Source: Liquorilactobacillus nagelii DSM 13675 | Lineage (GTDB): Bacteria > Bacillota > Bacilli > Lactobacillales > Lactobacillaceae | Assembly (NCBI RefSeq): GCF_019444005.1 | Contig: NZ_CP049304.1 | Coordinates: forward strand, 2,170,001-2,234,000 | DNA: 64,000 bases | Reading direction: 5' to 3' | Shown: positions 53,230 to 62,172 of the stretch, in pieces | Position numbering within the stretch: the first letter of the stretch is position 1 | Layout: the number at the start of each line of letters is the position of its first letter | Position numbers and translations under genes: made by a program | Notes under the pieces: generated by a model | The model's input: the letters and a program-made list of their open reading frames with translations, nothing else | What the model was told of the DNA's origin: nothing | Database searches by the model: none

Positions 53230-54063
53230 TTACTTAATTAATTTGAATCGTCGTTGTAATGTTTTACTGCCAATACCTGTTTGTTGTTCAAGTTGTTTAT
53301 AAGTTAAGCCTTTTTGACGTAATTTGTAGGCAAATAATATTTGCTTGTCGGTATATTTTTGCGGCCGACCTTCAGTGAAGTTTGGATTATTTCTCTTCGC
53401 AAATTCCTTGCCTTCTTGGGTTCGCGTGACGATCATATCGCGTTCAAACTGAGCAAAGGCACTAAAAATTGTAAAAATCAGTTGACCAGTTGGGGTGTTA
53501 TCAATTATTCCCATATTTAAAATGTTGACTTTGATACCTAGGGAAAATAAAGTTTGAATAATTTCCAAGGCTTCTTTAGTATTACGGGCAAAACGATCTA
53601 GTTTGGTAATAATCAAAGTGTCCCCCGGGGTAAGTTTAGCTAATAATTTTTTGAACTCTGGTCGTTCGGTAGTTGTCCCAGTGAATTTTTCTTGATAAAT
53701 TTTTTCTGCACCGGCAGCTTTAAGAACTTCAATTTGATTTTCCAATTTTTGGTCAGCGGTACTGACTCGTGCGTAACCATACTTTGTAATTGTAGTTTGT
53801 TGCTTAGTGTGGGAAATTTTGGAAATAGTAACTATTTGAAAATTTTCGCTGTTAATTGTAATTTCCAGTTTATCATCAATATTATAGAAGGTTAAATACT
53901 TTCCTTTTTTCTTCCAATGATGTGAATTAATTAGTACTTTTTTTAGCAAGACTTGAATTTCTTGTGGAGAGTAAGCTGTTGCCAACTCTTGATTAAGTAG
54001 CTCATATATTTTTGAAGTATAGCAAATATGATTAATAATATTTTTAATTTGCTTTTTCATCAT
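53230..54063 (-). CDS. Serine recombinase (resolvase/invertase) fused to a DUF3781-like domain
   Basis: A 277-residue protein. Residues about 92-277 form a small serine recombinase: YARVSTADQ with the catalytic Ser, [20 protein letters not shown], and a C-terminal helix-turn-helix ([20 protein letters not shown]). Residues 1-88 are not part of that family; [14 protein letters not shown] and [19 protein letters not shown] resemble DUF3781, normally a free-standing protein of about 80-100 residues. No frameshift is seen at the junction. It may come from a mobile element; a 17-bp inverted repeat lies upstream. AGGAGAAGC precedes the start. Confidence 0.8.
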   Translation of the reverse strand: MMKKQIKNIINHICYTSKIYELLNQELATAYSPQEIQVLLKKVLINSHHWKKKGKYLTFYNIDDKLEITINSENFQIVTISKISHTKQQTTITKYGYARVSTADQKLENQIEVLKAAGAEKIYQEKFTGTTTERPEFKKLLAKLTPGDTLIITKLDRFARNTKEALEIIQTLFSLGIKVNILNMGIIDNTPTGQLIFTIFSAFAQFERDMIVTRTQEGKEFAKRNNPNFTEGRPQKYTDKQILFAYKLRQKGLTYKQLEQQTGIGSKTLQRRFKLIK

Positions 54064-54308
54064 AAGCTTCTCCTAAAATTTTATAGTAATTAGCGGATTT
54101 AAACAATTTGGTGATTAAAGATAATGAATTTCACTAAGATGCGCTATATGTAACTTTAAATGGACGTTAATCATATTTTAAAGTTAATTTTTAAAAAATG
54201 TTTTAATTCAGCGACAATTACAAATGCATCTTTTTAATCATTTTTTAGACTAACTGAAATTATAAATGCTAGATAAAGCTTATGTTATTATAAAACACTA
54301 AAAAAAGG
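54064..54308. other. AT-rich gap upstream of the resolvase gene
   Basis: No gene or RNA recognised. The minus-strand promoter of the resolvase gene should lie here, but no clear pair of boxes could be chosen. Confidence 0.3.
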
Positions 54309-54332
54309 GACACAACTATTGAGTTATGTCCC
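54301..54332 (-). terminator. Terminator-like hairpin on the minus strand
   Basis: Read on the minus strand, GGGACATAACTCAATAGTTGTGTCCC is followed by seven T. A near-perfect stem (GGGACA, AACT arms) of rho-independent type with no known gene upstream on that strand. Confidence 0.65.
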
Positions 54333-54467
54333 TGCTTAATTTTTACATAAGTATAGCATAAATATGTTCTCAATTTTAATAGTTTTAAAGCCCGCACATA
54401 AGAAAACTTCAAAATATACCTTATTTTAAATTCTTACGGAACGTAGACAGAACTCAATAGTTGTGTC
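54309..54467. repeat. 17-bp perfect inverted repeats around a 125-bp spacer
   Basis: GACACAACTATTGAGTT (54309-54325) and AACTCAATAGTTGTGTC (54451-54467). The left copy lies inside the terminator-like hairpin; the right copy ends just before the AAAGGAG of the Rgg-type gene. The spacer is AT-rich and non-coding. It may be a small non-autonomous element (MITE-like), an IS remnant, or a folded leader of the regulator gene. Confidence 0.6.
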
Positions 54468-54491
54468 TTTAGTAAAGGAGATATAATCTGT

Positions 54492-55361
54492 ATGATGTCG
54501 TCAGGAGAAATCGTAAGGCAGATTAGACTGACAAAGGGGTTGAAAACCAAGAATCTTTACCGGGGTTTAATGGCTCAACCAACAAGCTCACAATATGAAA
54601 GAGGGAAAAAAGAAATAAAAATTTCTAAGTTGTTGATAATTATTGCCCGCTTAAATCTAGATTTAGAAGAATTTGTTTATTTATTCGAGCGCGAAAATGA
54701 TGAATTTGCATTATACGAGAAATATCATCAGCGACTGTTAAAGGCTTTTAAAAATAAAGCGTTGATGGAAGTTTGCTTGATTCACCAAAATATTTCCAAT
54801 TTGACTGAGTCCAATAGATTGTCTCGCTTTAATAATTTAGGATTGCTTGCTAGTTGTATGCTTAAAAAGCTAGAAGCGAAGTCGGAAAGTTTTGCCGCGG
54901 AAAAAGAATTAATTATCGCATACTTAATGGGGGTGAAGGTCTGGAGTAAGTATGAATATCAGTTCTTTGATGAAGCCCTTTTTATATTTAATGAAGATGA
55001 TATTTGCCAACTGATTAATGCTAGTCGGTCTGAAGAAATTTGTGATAGCCAAAATTTTACTTTACTAGGTCAAGTAAAAGTGAAGTTATTAGCAGACATT
55101 ATAATTAAGCTGATAAGATTAGATAGTTATAGCAAAAATAAACGTTTTTTTTCAATACTAAATAATGTTAAAAGCCAACAAGAAGATCTGTATTCAAAAT
55201 GCTATAAATCTTTTATTACCGGATTAGACTTAATTGCGGCCAAACAATTTGTTGAAGGCACAAAATTAATTTCAACTACTTTAAGTTTTTGCCAGGACTT
55301 AGGACTTTTCGCCCTAGAGCAAGAACTAACATTAAGTTTAAAGTACTGTTTGGTTAATTAA
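54492..55361 (+). CDS. Rgg/GadR/MutR-family transcriptional regulator
   Basis: A 289-residue regulator. The N-terminal helix-turn-helix covers about residues 5-60 (GEIVRQIRLTKGLKTKNLYRG, then SQYERGKKEIKISKL). The rest is an alpha-helical repeat region with the Rgg layout. Rgg proteins often bind short hydrophobic peptides; I found no adjacent pheromone ORF. AAAGGAG precedes tandem ATGs (54492, 54495). The inverted repeat just upstream may affect its expression. Targets unknown. Confidence 0.75.
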   Translation: MMSSGEIVRQIRLTKGLKTKNLYRGLMAQPTSSQYERGKKEIKISKLLIIIARLNLDLEEFVYLFERENDEFALYEKYHQRLLKAFKNKALMEVCLIHQNISNLTESNRLSRFNNLGLLASCMLKKLEAKSESFAAEKELIIAYLMGVKVWSKYEYQFFDEALFIFNEDDICQLINASRSEEICDSQNFTLLGQVKVKLLADIIIKLIRLDSYSKNKRFFSILNNVKSQQEDLYSKCYKSFITGLDLIAAKQFVEGTKLISTTLSFCQDLGLFALEQELTLSLKYCLVN

Positions 55362-55469
55362 GTCAACCAATCAGCAGTTTAAACGGACATCAATATTTTT
55401 GAGCTGATTTGTCCTTGTTTGGTATAATGATGACGAATGTAATCTAATATATCAAAATGAGGTGTAGTT

Positions 55470-55907
55470 ATGGAGAAAAAATCACTCTATCATACTGAAA
55501 TTGAAAATCGAGCCGGACTTAATGGATACGTTCGATCGTTAAATGGTGGAAAATTTGAACAATTAACGAGCAGCCCGCTGAAAACGGTTCCAGGTTCGAA
55601 TCCGGAGCAGTTGATTGGAGCAGCTTTAGCAACTTGTTTAAATGCGACGCTTGAAGCAGAAGAAAAGCGGCGGGGCTTATCACATCAAGCGGTTGTTCGG
55701 GTAGCAATTGATTTAGGACGCGATTATCAGGGATTTCAATTCTGGTTGCGGGCGCAAGTTAAGCTGCCGCAAGTTGAACGACAAACTGCTCAAGAAATGC
55801 TAGCGATTTGTGAGCGGCGTTGCCCAGTTGCCAAATTATTAGCTAGCAGTCCGAATGTTACAGTTGAATTAGTAGATGATTTTAGTTTGGGGGAAGCAAT
55901 CAAATGA
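55470..55907 (+). CDS. OsmC/Ohr-family protein
   Basis: A 145-residue protein of the OsmC superfamily. GSNPEQLIGAALATCLNATL carries the first active cysteine, and CERRCPVAKLL carries the second, as in peroxide-reducing Ohr/OsmC. It would reduce organic hydroperoxides with a thiol or lipoyl partner. It overlaps lplA (ATGA), which fits the known link between Ohr and lipoylated proteins as electron donors. GAGGTG precedes the ATG. Confidence 0.87.
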   Translation: MEKKSLYHTEIENRAGLNGYVRSLNGGKFEQLTSSPLKTVPGSNPEQLIGAALATCLNATLEAEEKRRGLSHQAVVRVAIDLGRDYQGFQFWLRAQVKLPQVERQTAQEMLAICERRCPVAKLLASSPNVTVELVDDFSLGEAIK

Positions 55908-56917
55908 AATACTTGGTAACCGACCAACGAGATATTCGTTATAATTTAGCACTGGAAACCTATTTAATGGAACATGCTGATCTGACGGAACCAATTTTGT
56001 ATTTTTACATTAACTCACCCTGTATTATTTTAGGCGCTAATCAAAATGCCTATGAAGAAGTTAACTTAGACTACGTTCAACGAAATAAAATTATTTTAAC
56101 CCGACGGACTTCGGGAGGCGGGGCAGTTTTTGATGACTTGGGAAATGTTAGTTTTAGCTTCATAACTAAGGATGATGGGCATTCTAATGGTAACTTTTTG
56201 AAGTTCACTGAGCCAGTATTGGCTGCCCTGCATGCAATGGGGGCTACTGGAGCAGAATTAGTTGGTCGAAATGACTTGCAAATTGCTGGCAAAAAGTTTT
56301 CCGGTAACGCTATGCGATTAGAACATGGACGGATGTTTTCTCACGGTACGTTGATGTATGACGTTGATTTGAGCGTCATCGAAAAAGCCTTGAATGTTCC
56401 TAAAGACAAGATTGCGGCTAAGGGCATTAAATCAGTTCATAGTCGAGTTACTAACCTGAAACCATTCTTCACTCCTGATTATCAGCGATTAACGATTGAA
56501 GAGTTTCGTGATACGTTAGCTAGAAAGATTTTGCAGGTGACGGATTTAAGTTCAGCTAAAGAATATTTCCTAGACGACACGGCTAAACGAGCAGTTACCG
56601 CCATTAATCAAAAAATTTTCAGTAATTGGGATTGGGTTTATGGCAACTCACCAGCCGCAACCATTCAACATCGACAGCATTTTATGCAGGGTACAATTGA
56701 TTTTCGTTTGCAAATAAAGCAGGGATTAATCAGTTATCTAAAAATTTATGGTGATTTTTTAGGACAAGCGGATGTTGGGCAATTTGCGACAAAATTGATT
56801 GGTATTCGTTATGACCGTCAGGCAATCGTTCAAGCATTGGCTGATGTTGACTTAGTGCCATATTTTGGAAAAATTGATCGTCAAGCAATTATTGATTTGT
56901 TGGTACGGCAGGAATAA
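55904..56917 (+). CDS. lplA: Lipoate-protein ligase
   Basis: A 337-residue ligase that attaches lipoate to E2/GcvH proteins. RRTSGGGAVFDDLGNVSFSF and NDLQIAGKKFSGNAMR, with the lipoyl-AMP lysine, are the family motifs; a C-terminal accessory domain is present. It overlaps the OsmC-type gene by 4 bases, so the two are coupled. No lipoylated dehydrogenase lies in the window. Confidence 0.92.
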   Translation: MKYLVTDQRDIRYNLALETYLMEHADLTEPILYFYINSPCIILGANQNAYEEVNLDYVQRNKIILTRRTSGGGAVFDDLGNVSFSFITKDDGHSNGNFLKFTEPVLAALHAMGATGAELVGRNDLQIAGKKFSGNAMRLEHGRMFSHGTLMYDVDLSVIEKALNVPKDKIAAKGIKSVHSRVTNLKPFFTPDYQRLTIEEFRDTLARKILQVTDLSSAKEYFLDDTAKRAVTAINQKIFSNWDWVYGNSPAATIQHRQHFMQGTIDFRLQIKQGLISYLKIYGDFLGQADVGQFATKLIGIRYDRQAIVQALADVDLVPYFGKIDRQAIIDLLVRQE

Positions 56918-57243
56918 ATATCTGCATTTTTTGCTAATACTATAATTTTATCAACGAGAGTGTTGGGGGTATTTCTATTGAAAACAAATGGAAGCGGCTC
57001 AGTTAAGTGAGAGTTATTCAACCAAACGAGCCGACTTTAAGTGAAACATACTTGAAGAAATAATTTGTAGCAGGCTAAGATTATACATGAGATGACTGAA
57101 ACAGCTGAGGAATCAAAAGTAAAATAGCCAAGTTGCTTTGCTTTACATTGATTTTTAAACTTATTTATAATTAAATTCAGTAGACAGCAATTTTTTGTAT
57201 AAAGGATGTATAATATTATTATTCTGTTTAAGAAGGAGATACT
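56918..57243. other. Gap between lplA and pepN
   Basis: GCGGCTC...GAGCCG (about 56992-57033) forms a possible hairpin without T tract. A 10-codon TTG frame (56980, MKTNGSGSVK) follows GGGGGT but I do not regard it as established. TATAAT (about 57208-57213) and AAGGAG belong to pepN. Confidence 0.4.
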
Positions 57244-59778
57244 ATGACTGAAATAACTCGTTTTTATGATACATTTCAACCAGAACACTACGATGTTTTC
57301 TTGGATATTAATCGTCAAGAAAAGACAATCACCGGGAAAACGACGATAACGGGGACTGCTGAGCAATCTGAAATTGCGGTCCACCAAAAGAACTTAAAGG
57401 TAATGGCGGTAACGGTCGCAGCTGAGCAATTAGAATTTACGCTTGATGCTGCTGCAGATGCTTTAAAAATAAAATTACCACATGCTGGCAAAGTTGAATT
57501 TTCGATTGCCTACACGGCCCCGTTAACCGACACGATGATGGGCATCTATCCTTCTTATTATGAAGTGAACGGAGAAAAAAAGCAGCTGATTGGGACACAA
57601 TTTGAAACTAATTTTGCTCGTCAGGCTTTTCCTTGCATCGATGAACCGGAAGCCAAAGCAACCTTCTCACTGGCAATTAAATTTGACGAACAGCCTGGTG
57701 AACTGGTTTTAAGTAATATGCCAGAAACCAAAGTAGAAGCTGGAGTTCATTATTTTGCACCAACTGTCAAAATGTCGACTTACCTAGTTGCTTTTGCTTT
57801 TGGTGATTTGCAAAGTAAAATTACAACAACGAACAGCGGTGTTAAGGTTGGGGTTTTTGCTACAAAAGCGCATCAACCACATGAATTAGATTTTGCCTTA
57901 GATATTGCTAAACGTGCAATTGAATTTTATGAGGATTTTTATCAAACACCTTATCCGCTACCACATTCATGGCAGTTGGCTTTACCAGATTTTTCAGCAG
58001 GAGCTATGGAAAACTGGGGCTTGGTAACTTACCGCGAGGCCTATTTACTGCTTGACCCAGCAAATACGGCTTTAGACACGCAGAAACTTGTTGCAACTGT
58101 AATTACCCATGAACTAGCTCATCAATGGTTTGGTGATTTGGTAACTATGAAGTGGTGGGATGATCTTTGGTTAAATGAAAGTTTTGCCAATATGATGGAA
58201 TATGTTGCGGTTGACGCGATTAAACCTGAATGGCATGTTTGGGAAATGTTCCAAGAATCTGATGTACCCGCAGCGCTGCAACGAGATGCTACAGATGGTG
58301 TCCAGTCAGTCCACGTTCAAGTTAATAATCCTGCTGAAATTGATGCCTTGTTTGACGGTGCGATTGTTTACGCTAAAGGTGCACGGATGTTAGTTATGGT
58401 CCGGGCTTTGATTGGCGATCAAGCATTGCGCGCCGGGTTGAAACAGTATTTTGCTGCCCACCAATACAGTAATGCAACTGGTGCAGATTTGTGGTCGGCC
58501 CTTGGTTCAGCTGCTGGAATTGATGTTGGTGCAGTTATGCAATCGTGGTTGGAACAACCAGGATATCCGGTTGTAACGGCTGCAATTAAGGCTGGCGAGT
58601 TGACCTTAGAACAAGAACAGTTTTTCATTGGTGAAGGTAAACAGCAGGGGCGTTCATGGCAAATTCCACTGCATGGCAATTATTCAGTTGTGCCGACTTT
58701 GATGACTGATCGTGAATTGGTGTTGGGTGATTATCGACAATTACGCCAGACAGCAGGTAAGCCATTCCGTTTGAATGTTGGCAATAACTCGCACTTTATT
58801 GTTAAATATGATGCTGCTTTGTTGCAGGATATTTTGGCAAACTTTGAGTCACTGGATGCGATTGATCAACTACAATTGTTACAGGATTTACGTTTGCTGG
58901 CTGATAGCCGCCAAGTATCTTATGCTGAGCTGGTACCATTGCTGCCAAAATTTGCTGCTAGCAAGTCAGCGGTTGTTAATGCAATTTTGTATCAAACAGC
59001 TGCTAATTTGAAAAAATTTGTTGAACCGGATACTGCTGAAGAAAAACAACTAAAGCACTTCTTTGATCAATTAAGTGTTAAAGCCGTTGAACGCTTGGGC
59101 TGGGAGGCAGTCGAAAAAGAATCTGATGATGACAAATTAACGCGGCCGTACGTTTTGAATGCTGCTTTATATGCTGAAAATGCGCAGGCAATTGCTGAAG
59201 CTCATCGATTGTTTGCAGCTCATCAAGCTGATTTGATCAGTTTGCCAGCCGCTATTCGACCGTTAGTTTTAGCTAATGAGGTTAAGCATTTTGGCAGTCA
59301 AGAACTCTTTGATAAGCTGTTGTCTGCCTATCGACAAACACCAGATGCCAGCTACAAGTCTGATCTTTGTGTTGCTTTGACCGGGACACCGGATGCTGCC
59401 TTGATCAAACAACTGATTGAGAAATTTGAAGATGCAGAAACAATCAAACCGCAAGATTTACGGGCTTGGTATTACCGGACATTGGCTAATGATGATGGTC
59501 AGCAAGCAGCTTGGGATTGGATTCGCCAAGAGTGGTCATGGCTGGAAGAAAAAGTCGGCGGCGATATGGAATTTGCCACCTATATCACTGTTACTTCGCA
59601 AGTCTTTCGCAGCGCGGATCGCTTAGCTGAATTTCGTACTTTCTTTGAACCCAAAATTAACACTCCCGGATTGACACGGGAAATCAAAATGGATATTAAA
59701 GTGATTACTAGTCGAGTTAATTTAGTTGAAGCAGAAAGTTCAGCAGTTAATGCTGCAATTGCTGAAGCAACTAAATAA
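57244..59778 (+). CDS. pepN: Aminopeptidase N (M1 family)
   Basis: An 844-residue zinc aminopeptidase for casein-type peptide breakdown in the cytoplasm. GAMENWG (about residue 254) is the exopeptidase motif; HELAHQWFGD (about 289) with the downstream Glu of NESFANMMEY binds zinc. The C-terminal ERAP-like helical domain is complete, and length is normal for lactobacillar PepN. AAGGAG precedes the ATG. Confidence 0.95.
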   Translation: MTEITRFYDTFQPEHYDVFLDINRQEKTITGKTTITGTAEQSEIAVHQKNLKVMAVTVAAEQLEFTLDAAADALKIKLPHAGKVEFSIAYTAPLTDTMMGIYPSYYEVNGEKKQLIGTQFETNFARQAFPCIDEPEAKATFSLAIKFDEQPGELVLSNMPETKVEAGVHYFAPTVKMSTYLVAFAFGDLQSKITTTNSGVKVGVFATKAHQPHELDFALDIAKRAIEFYEDFYQTPYPLPHSWQLALPDFSAGAMENWGLVTYREAYLLLDPANTALDTQKLVATVITHELAHQWFGDLVTMKWWDDLWLNESFANMMEYVAVDAIKPEWHVWEMFQESDVPAALQRDATDGVQSVHVQVNNPAEIDALFDGAIVYAKGARMLVMVRALIGDQALRAGLKQYFAAHQYSNATGADLWSALGSAAGIDVGAVMQSWLEQPGYPVVTAAIKAGELTLEQEQFFIGEGKQQGRSWQIPLHGNYSVVPTLMTDRELVLGDYRQLRQTAGKPFRLNVGNNSHFIVKYDAALLQDILANFESLDAIDQLQLLQDLRLLADSRQVSYAELVPLLPKFAASKSAVVNAILYQTAANLKKFVEPDTAEEKQLKHFFDQLSVKAVERLGWEAVEKESDDDKLTRPYVLNAALYAENAQAIAEAHRLFAAHQADLISLPAAIRPLVLANEVKHFGSQELFDKLLSAYRQTPDASYKSDLCVALTGTPDAALIKQLIEKFEDAETIKPQDLRAWYYRTLANDDGQQAAWDWIRQEWSWLEEKVGGDMEFATYITVTSQVFRSADRLAEFRTFFEPKINTPGLTREIKMDIKVITSRVNLVEAESSAVNAAIAEATK

Positions 59779-59801
59779 GTTGAATTTAATAATATTAATG
59801 G

Positions 59802-59830
59802 AACAGTGGCCTAAAAGCTACTGTTTTTAT
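59802..59830 (+). terminator. Terminator after pepN
   Basis: AACAGTGGC...GCTACTGTTTTTAT; an interrupted 9-bp stem with T tract. Confidence 0.6.
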
Positions 59831-59834
59831 TTTT

Positions 59835-59865
59835 TTGACATACTATGCAATGTATAGTACTATAC
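59835..59865 (+). promoter_or_regulatory. PadR-gene promoter with an overlapping perfect palindrome
   Basis: TTGACA (59835-59840), 17 bases, TACTAT (59858-59863). The palindrome GTATAGTACTATAC (59852-59865) covers the -10 and is the likely autoregulatory site of the PadR repressor. Confidence 0.7.
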
Positions 59866-59881
59866 GTTGGGAGGTGTTAGG

Positions 59882-60199
59882 ATGGATCCGCAATTAAAGA
59901 AAGGCTTTCTTGAATATTGTGTATTAGCGATTTTAAAAAAAGCTGATTCTTATGGTTATCAAATTATTCAAAAAGTTCAAGATGTTATTGAAATTTCTGA
60001 ATCGACACTCTACCCGATGCTGAAACGACTTGAAAAAAAAGAGCTGATTCATAGTTATACTCAAGAATACAATGGACGCTTAAGAAAGTATTATCGTTTA
60101 ACGGATCAAGGAAATGCAGCGATTTCGCAATTTTTAATGGAGTGGCATTTAATTGAGAAAATTCATGATTTTATCAGTGAGGGGCAAGAAGATGACTAA
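59882..60199 (+). CDS. PadR-family transcriptional regulator
   Basis: A 105-residue repressor. The winged helix is clear: LKKGFLEYCVLAILKKADSYGYQI, then SESTLYPMLKRLEKKELI, then NGRLRKYYRLTDQG. I use ATG 59882 with GGGAGG 7 bases upstream, not the TTG at 59867. It overlaps the DUF1700 gene in ATGACTAA. PadR-DUF1700 pairs typically respond to envelope stress. Confidence 0.9.
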   Translation: MDPQLKKGFLEYCVLAILKKADSYGYQIIQKVQDVIEISESTLYPMLKRLEKKELIHSYTQEYNGRLRKYYRLTDQGNAAISQFLMEWHLIEKIHDFISEGQEDD

Positions 60200-60812
60200 A
60201 AAAGAATTTTTAGTAGAATTGAGCAACAGTTTGAACAAAAATCAAATTGCCGATGTGCAGAGTTATGTCGCAGATTATTCTGAGTTAATTGATGATAAGG
60301 TTGATAACGGACAACCCGTAGCTGAAGCTATTGCCAGCTTAGGGCCGATTGAGGAGATCGTCAGCCAGATTAGAAAAGCTGAAGGGATTGCTGCTAGGCC
60401 AAAAGTTATTATTGAAAGAAAGCAAATGAGACTATCAACTAAAATTTTACTTAGTATTTTGCTAGTTTTGGGAGCACCGCTTTGGGGTCCGTTGCTGGGT
60501 GTAGCTTTAGTTTTGCTGGTGCTAGTTTATAGTTTGCTATGGATTGCTCCGTTTATTGCGGCAGTGATTGGTACATCGTTTATTGGAGCTGGCGGTTTTG
60601 GTTTGATAGCGTCACTGGTGGCAATGATTAAAGCGACTTTTGCTTTTGGCCTGTTTCAATTGGGAATGAGCTTAGTGCTATTAGGTGGCGGAATTTTTGC
60701 AATCATGTTGGCATGGTATTTAAGTAAGTATTTCATTATTGCTACTGTGTCGTTGACAAAATGGTTAATAAAACATTTTAAACAACAAAAGGGAGTTGAT
60801 TATCTTGCTTAG
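60192..60812 (+). CDS. DUF1700-family membrane protein
   Basis: A 206-residue protein. The cytosolic N-terminus TKKEFLVELSNSLNKNQIAD...YSELIDDKVDNGQPVAEAIASLG is the DUF1700 signature; four hydrophobic segments follow from about residue 85. The ATG at 60192 overlaps the PadR stop; the longer frame from 60153 is an artefact inside padR. Function unknown; such proteins are co-regulated with PadR and usually followed by a DUF4097 protein. Confidence 0.85.
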   Translation: MTKKEFLVELSNSLNKNQIADVQSYVADYSELIDDKVDNGQPVAEAIASLGPIEEIVSQIRKAEGIAARPKVIIERKQMRLSTKILLSILLVLGAPLWGPLLGVALVLLVLVYSLLWIAPFIAAVIGTSFIGAGGFGLIASLVAMIKATFAFGLFQLGMSLVLLGGGIFAIMLAWYLSKYFIIATVSLTKWLIKHFKQQKGVDYLA

Positions 60813-60966
60813 CTTTATTACAAAAAAATGGTGGTTGATGGCAATCGGGCTAATAATTATTGGCAGTTTATTAATTTTACTTGCTGGAGCAATGGTCAAT
60901 TTCAATTGGGGGCATTTACTTAATAATTCAGGGAATGACTGGTATATTTTGTTTATGAAAAATTAA
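60805..60966 (+). CDS. Short membrane protein (53 aa) after DUF1700
   Basis: A TTG start (60805) overlaps the DUF1700 stop; GGGAG lies 9 bases upstream. The product has KKWWLMAIGLIIIGSLLILLAGAM, one membrane helix, then a short outside segment. Position and the KKWW-helix start resemble the N-terminus of DUF4097 proteins, which normally continue with a large beta-domain absent here. It may be a truncated remnant or a genuine small protein. Confidence 0.55.
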   Translation: MLSFITKKWWLMAIGLIIIGSLLILLAGAMVNFNWGHLLNNSGNDWYILFMKN

Positions 60967-61302
60967 AATTCTTTGCGACAAATATTTTTAAAATTCACGT
61001 GTTTATGAGTAAAAAAATGACTATAATAAAGTAACTTTGTACCAGAACAATAGACCGCGGTAGAATCACTTTATCAATAATTAAGAAAATATGCAGTATA
61101 TTAGTGGTTTCTCAAATTTTTTGGAGATATTCATTTGAAATTGGAGTACCTTCACCCTCACTGTGGTCTAAAGACAAAAAACGATTGACCTAATAATTAG
61201 GCCGATCGTTTTTATTTTCCAGATTATTTTTTGACTTAACTTCTGGATTCTGATTAGCAAAGTTTTGTAACTGCTGGGGGGTTCTTTGGCTGATTAAATC
61301 GT
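60967..61302. other. Gap with a terminator and a short frame
   Basis: No gene assigned. AAAACGAT...CCTAA-TAA-TTAGG...ATCGTTTTT (about 61177-61213) is an interrupted terminator-like hairpin. A 17-codon TTG frame (61135) behind GGAG ends inside that hairpin; its meaning is unclear. Confidence 0.4.
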
Positions 61303-61356
61303 TAGTCCTCATCTGGATCATTGAGCCAATCAGTAACTTCTTGAACGTTTTTAAAC

Positions 61357-61575
61357 TTAGTTACCGGTGGTAGCCTTTAAAAGGCGTAAATTAGCCTTTT
61401 CTTCTTGACTTAAAGCAAGCTCAAAGGGTAATGCTCCATTAGCCACAATTCGCTTATAAAACATGTTAATTGCCGTTGTTGGATTTAAACCTAGTTCATT
61501 TAAAATAGCTTCGGTATTGTCGGCTAAGTCTTTATCAATCTGAACCTGTACTCGTTTTTTCCCCTTAACTGCCAT
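61357..61575 (-). CDS. RelB/DinJ-type antitoxin, apparently frameshifted near its end
   Basis: A 72-residue protein. KKRVQVQIDKDLADNTEAILNELGLNPTTAINMFYKRI is the ribbon-helix-helix DNA-binding region of RelB/DinJ antitoxins, complete. The end is short: after KATTGN stop, the next frame encodes VTKFKNVQEVTDWLNDPDED and stops at 61303, a typical toxin-binding tail. No RelE/YafQ toxin gene follows. It is therefore an orphan, probably decaying, antitoxin. GGAGCGAG precedes the ATG. Confidence 0.75.
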   Translation of the reverse strand: MAVKGKKRVQVQIDKDLADNTEAILNELGLNPTTAINMFYKRIVANGALPFELALSQEEKANLRLLKATTGN

Positions 61576-62172
61576 GATTGTCTCGCTCCTTTCACTTACT
61601 ACCCATATTGTACTACCATTTGAGTAGCTAATGAATTAATATAATTCCTCAATTGTTATATGTATGCTGCACTTTTTAATCCTTCGCTATGCTCATCAAA
61701 TTTTTTTAAGGAAATTGAATACTCAACATAAAGAGGCCGTTATCTTGTGCTGTAACTCCATTGCTTTACCATCTTATTTCATTTAGATTTTATACTATAT
61801 GATGCATTTTTGTTCTGTCAAATTTTAAAAATTTACATAATGTGTCTTAAAACAAGTAACAGCTATACTAGTCTTGATTTAGGCTATGAATTGGGAAATA
61901 ACAAATTGATTACATTAACCTGAAATGTTTCATAATAGCTGGGTAAACTATGCCAATTATCAAAAAACACTCAGAACAATCTGAGTATTTTAAGCCTATT
62001 TTTTTTGTTAGTTCTAAACATTAAATAATCAAAGAGGCGGAATAGTAATCGTCAAGGGATTCACTTTTTGTGTACTTAATCAACCAGTAACTCAGAGGCC
62101 TCAACTCATTTATTTTATGGCGGTTTAATAGCTTCTTCTCAGCCACATTTTCAAGTTAACAAGCAAATTAAC
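61576..62172. other. Gap between the antitoxin and the dehydrogenase
   Basis: No gene recognised in about 600 bases. ACTCAGA-ACAA-TCTGAGT (61969-61986), preceded by six A on the plus strand, is a terminator for the minus-strand dehydrogenase gene. Fragments around 62040-62150 have coding-like composition but no sustained frame. Confidence 0.4.
61962..61986 (-). terminator. Terminator of the inositol-dehydrogenase-like gene
   Basis: A 7-bp stem TCTGAGT/ACTCAGA pattern (read on the minus strand, ACTCAGA-TTGT-TCTGAGT) followed by GTTTTTT, about 190 bases after the gene end. Confidence 0.55.

Noticed and set aside
61040..61160. ACCGCGGTC and GAGGGTGAAGG on the minus strand, reminiscent of T-box pieces
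   Set aside because: Pieces are in the wrong order and spacing, and no minus-strand gene follows that they could control.
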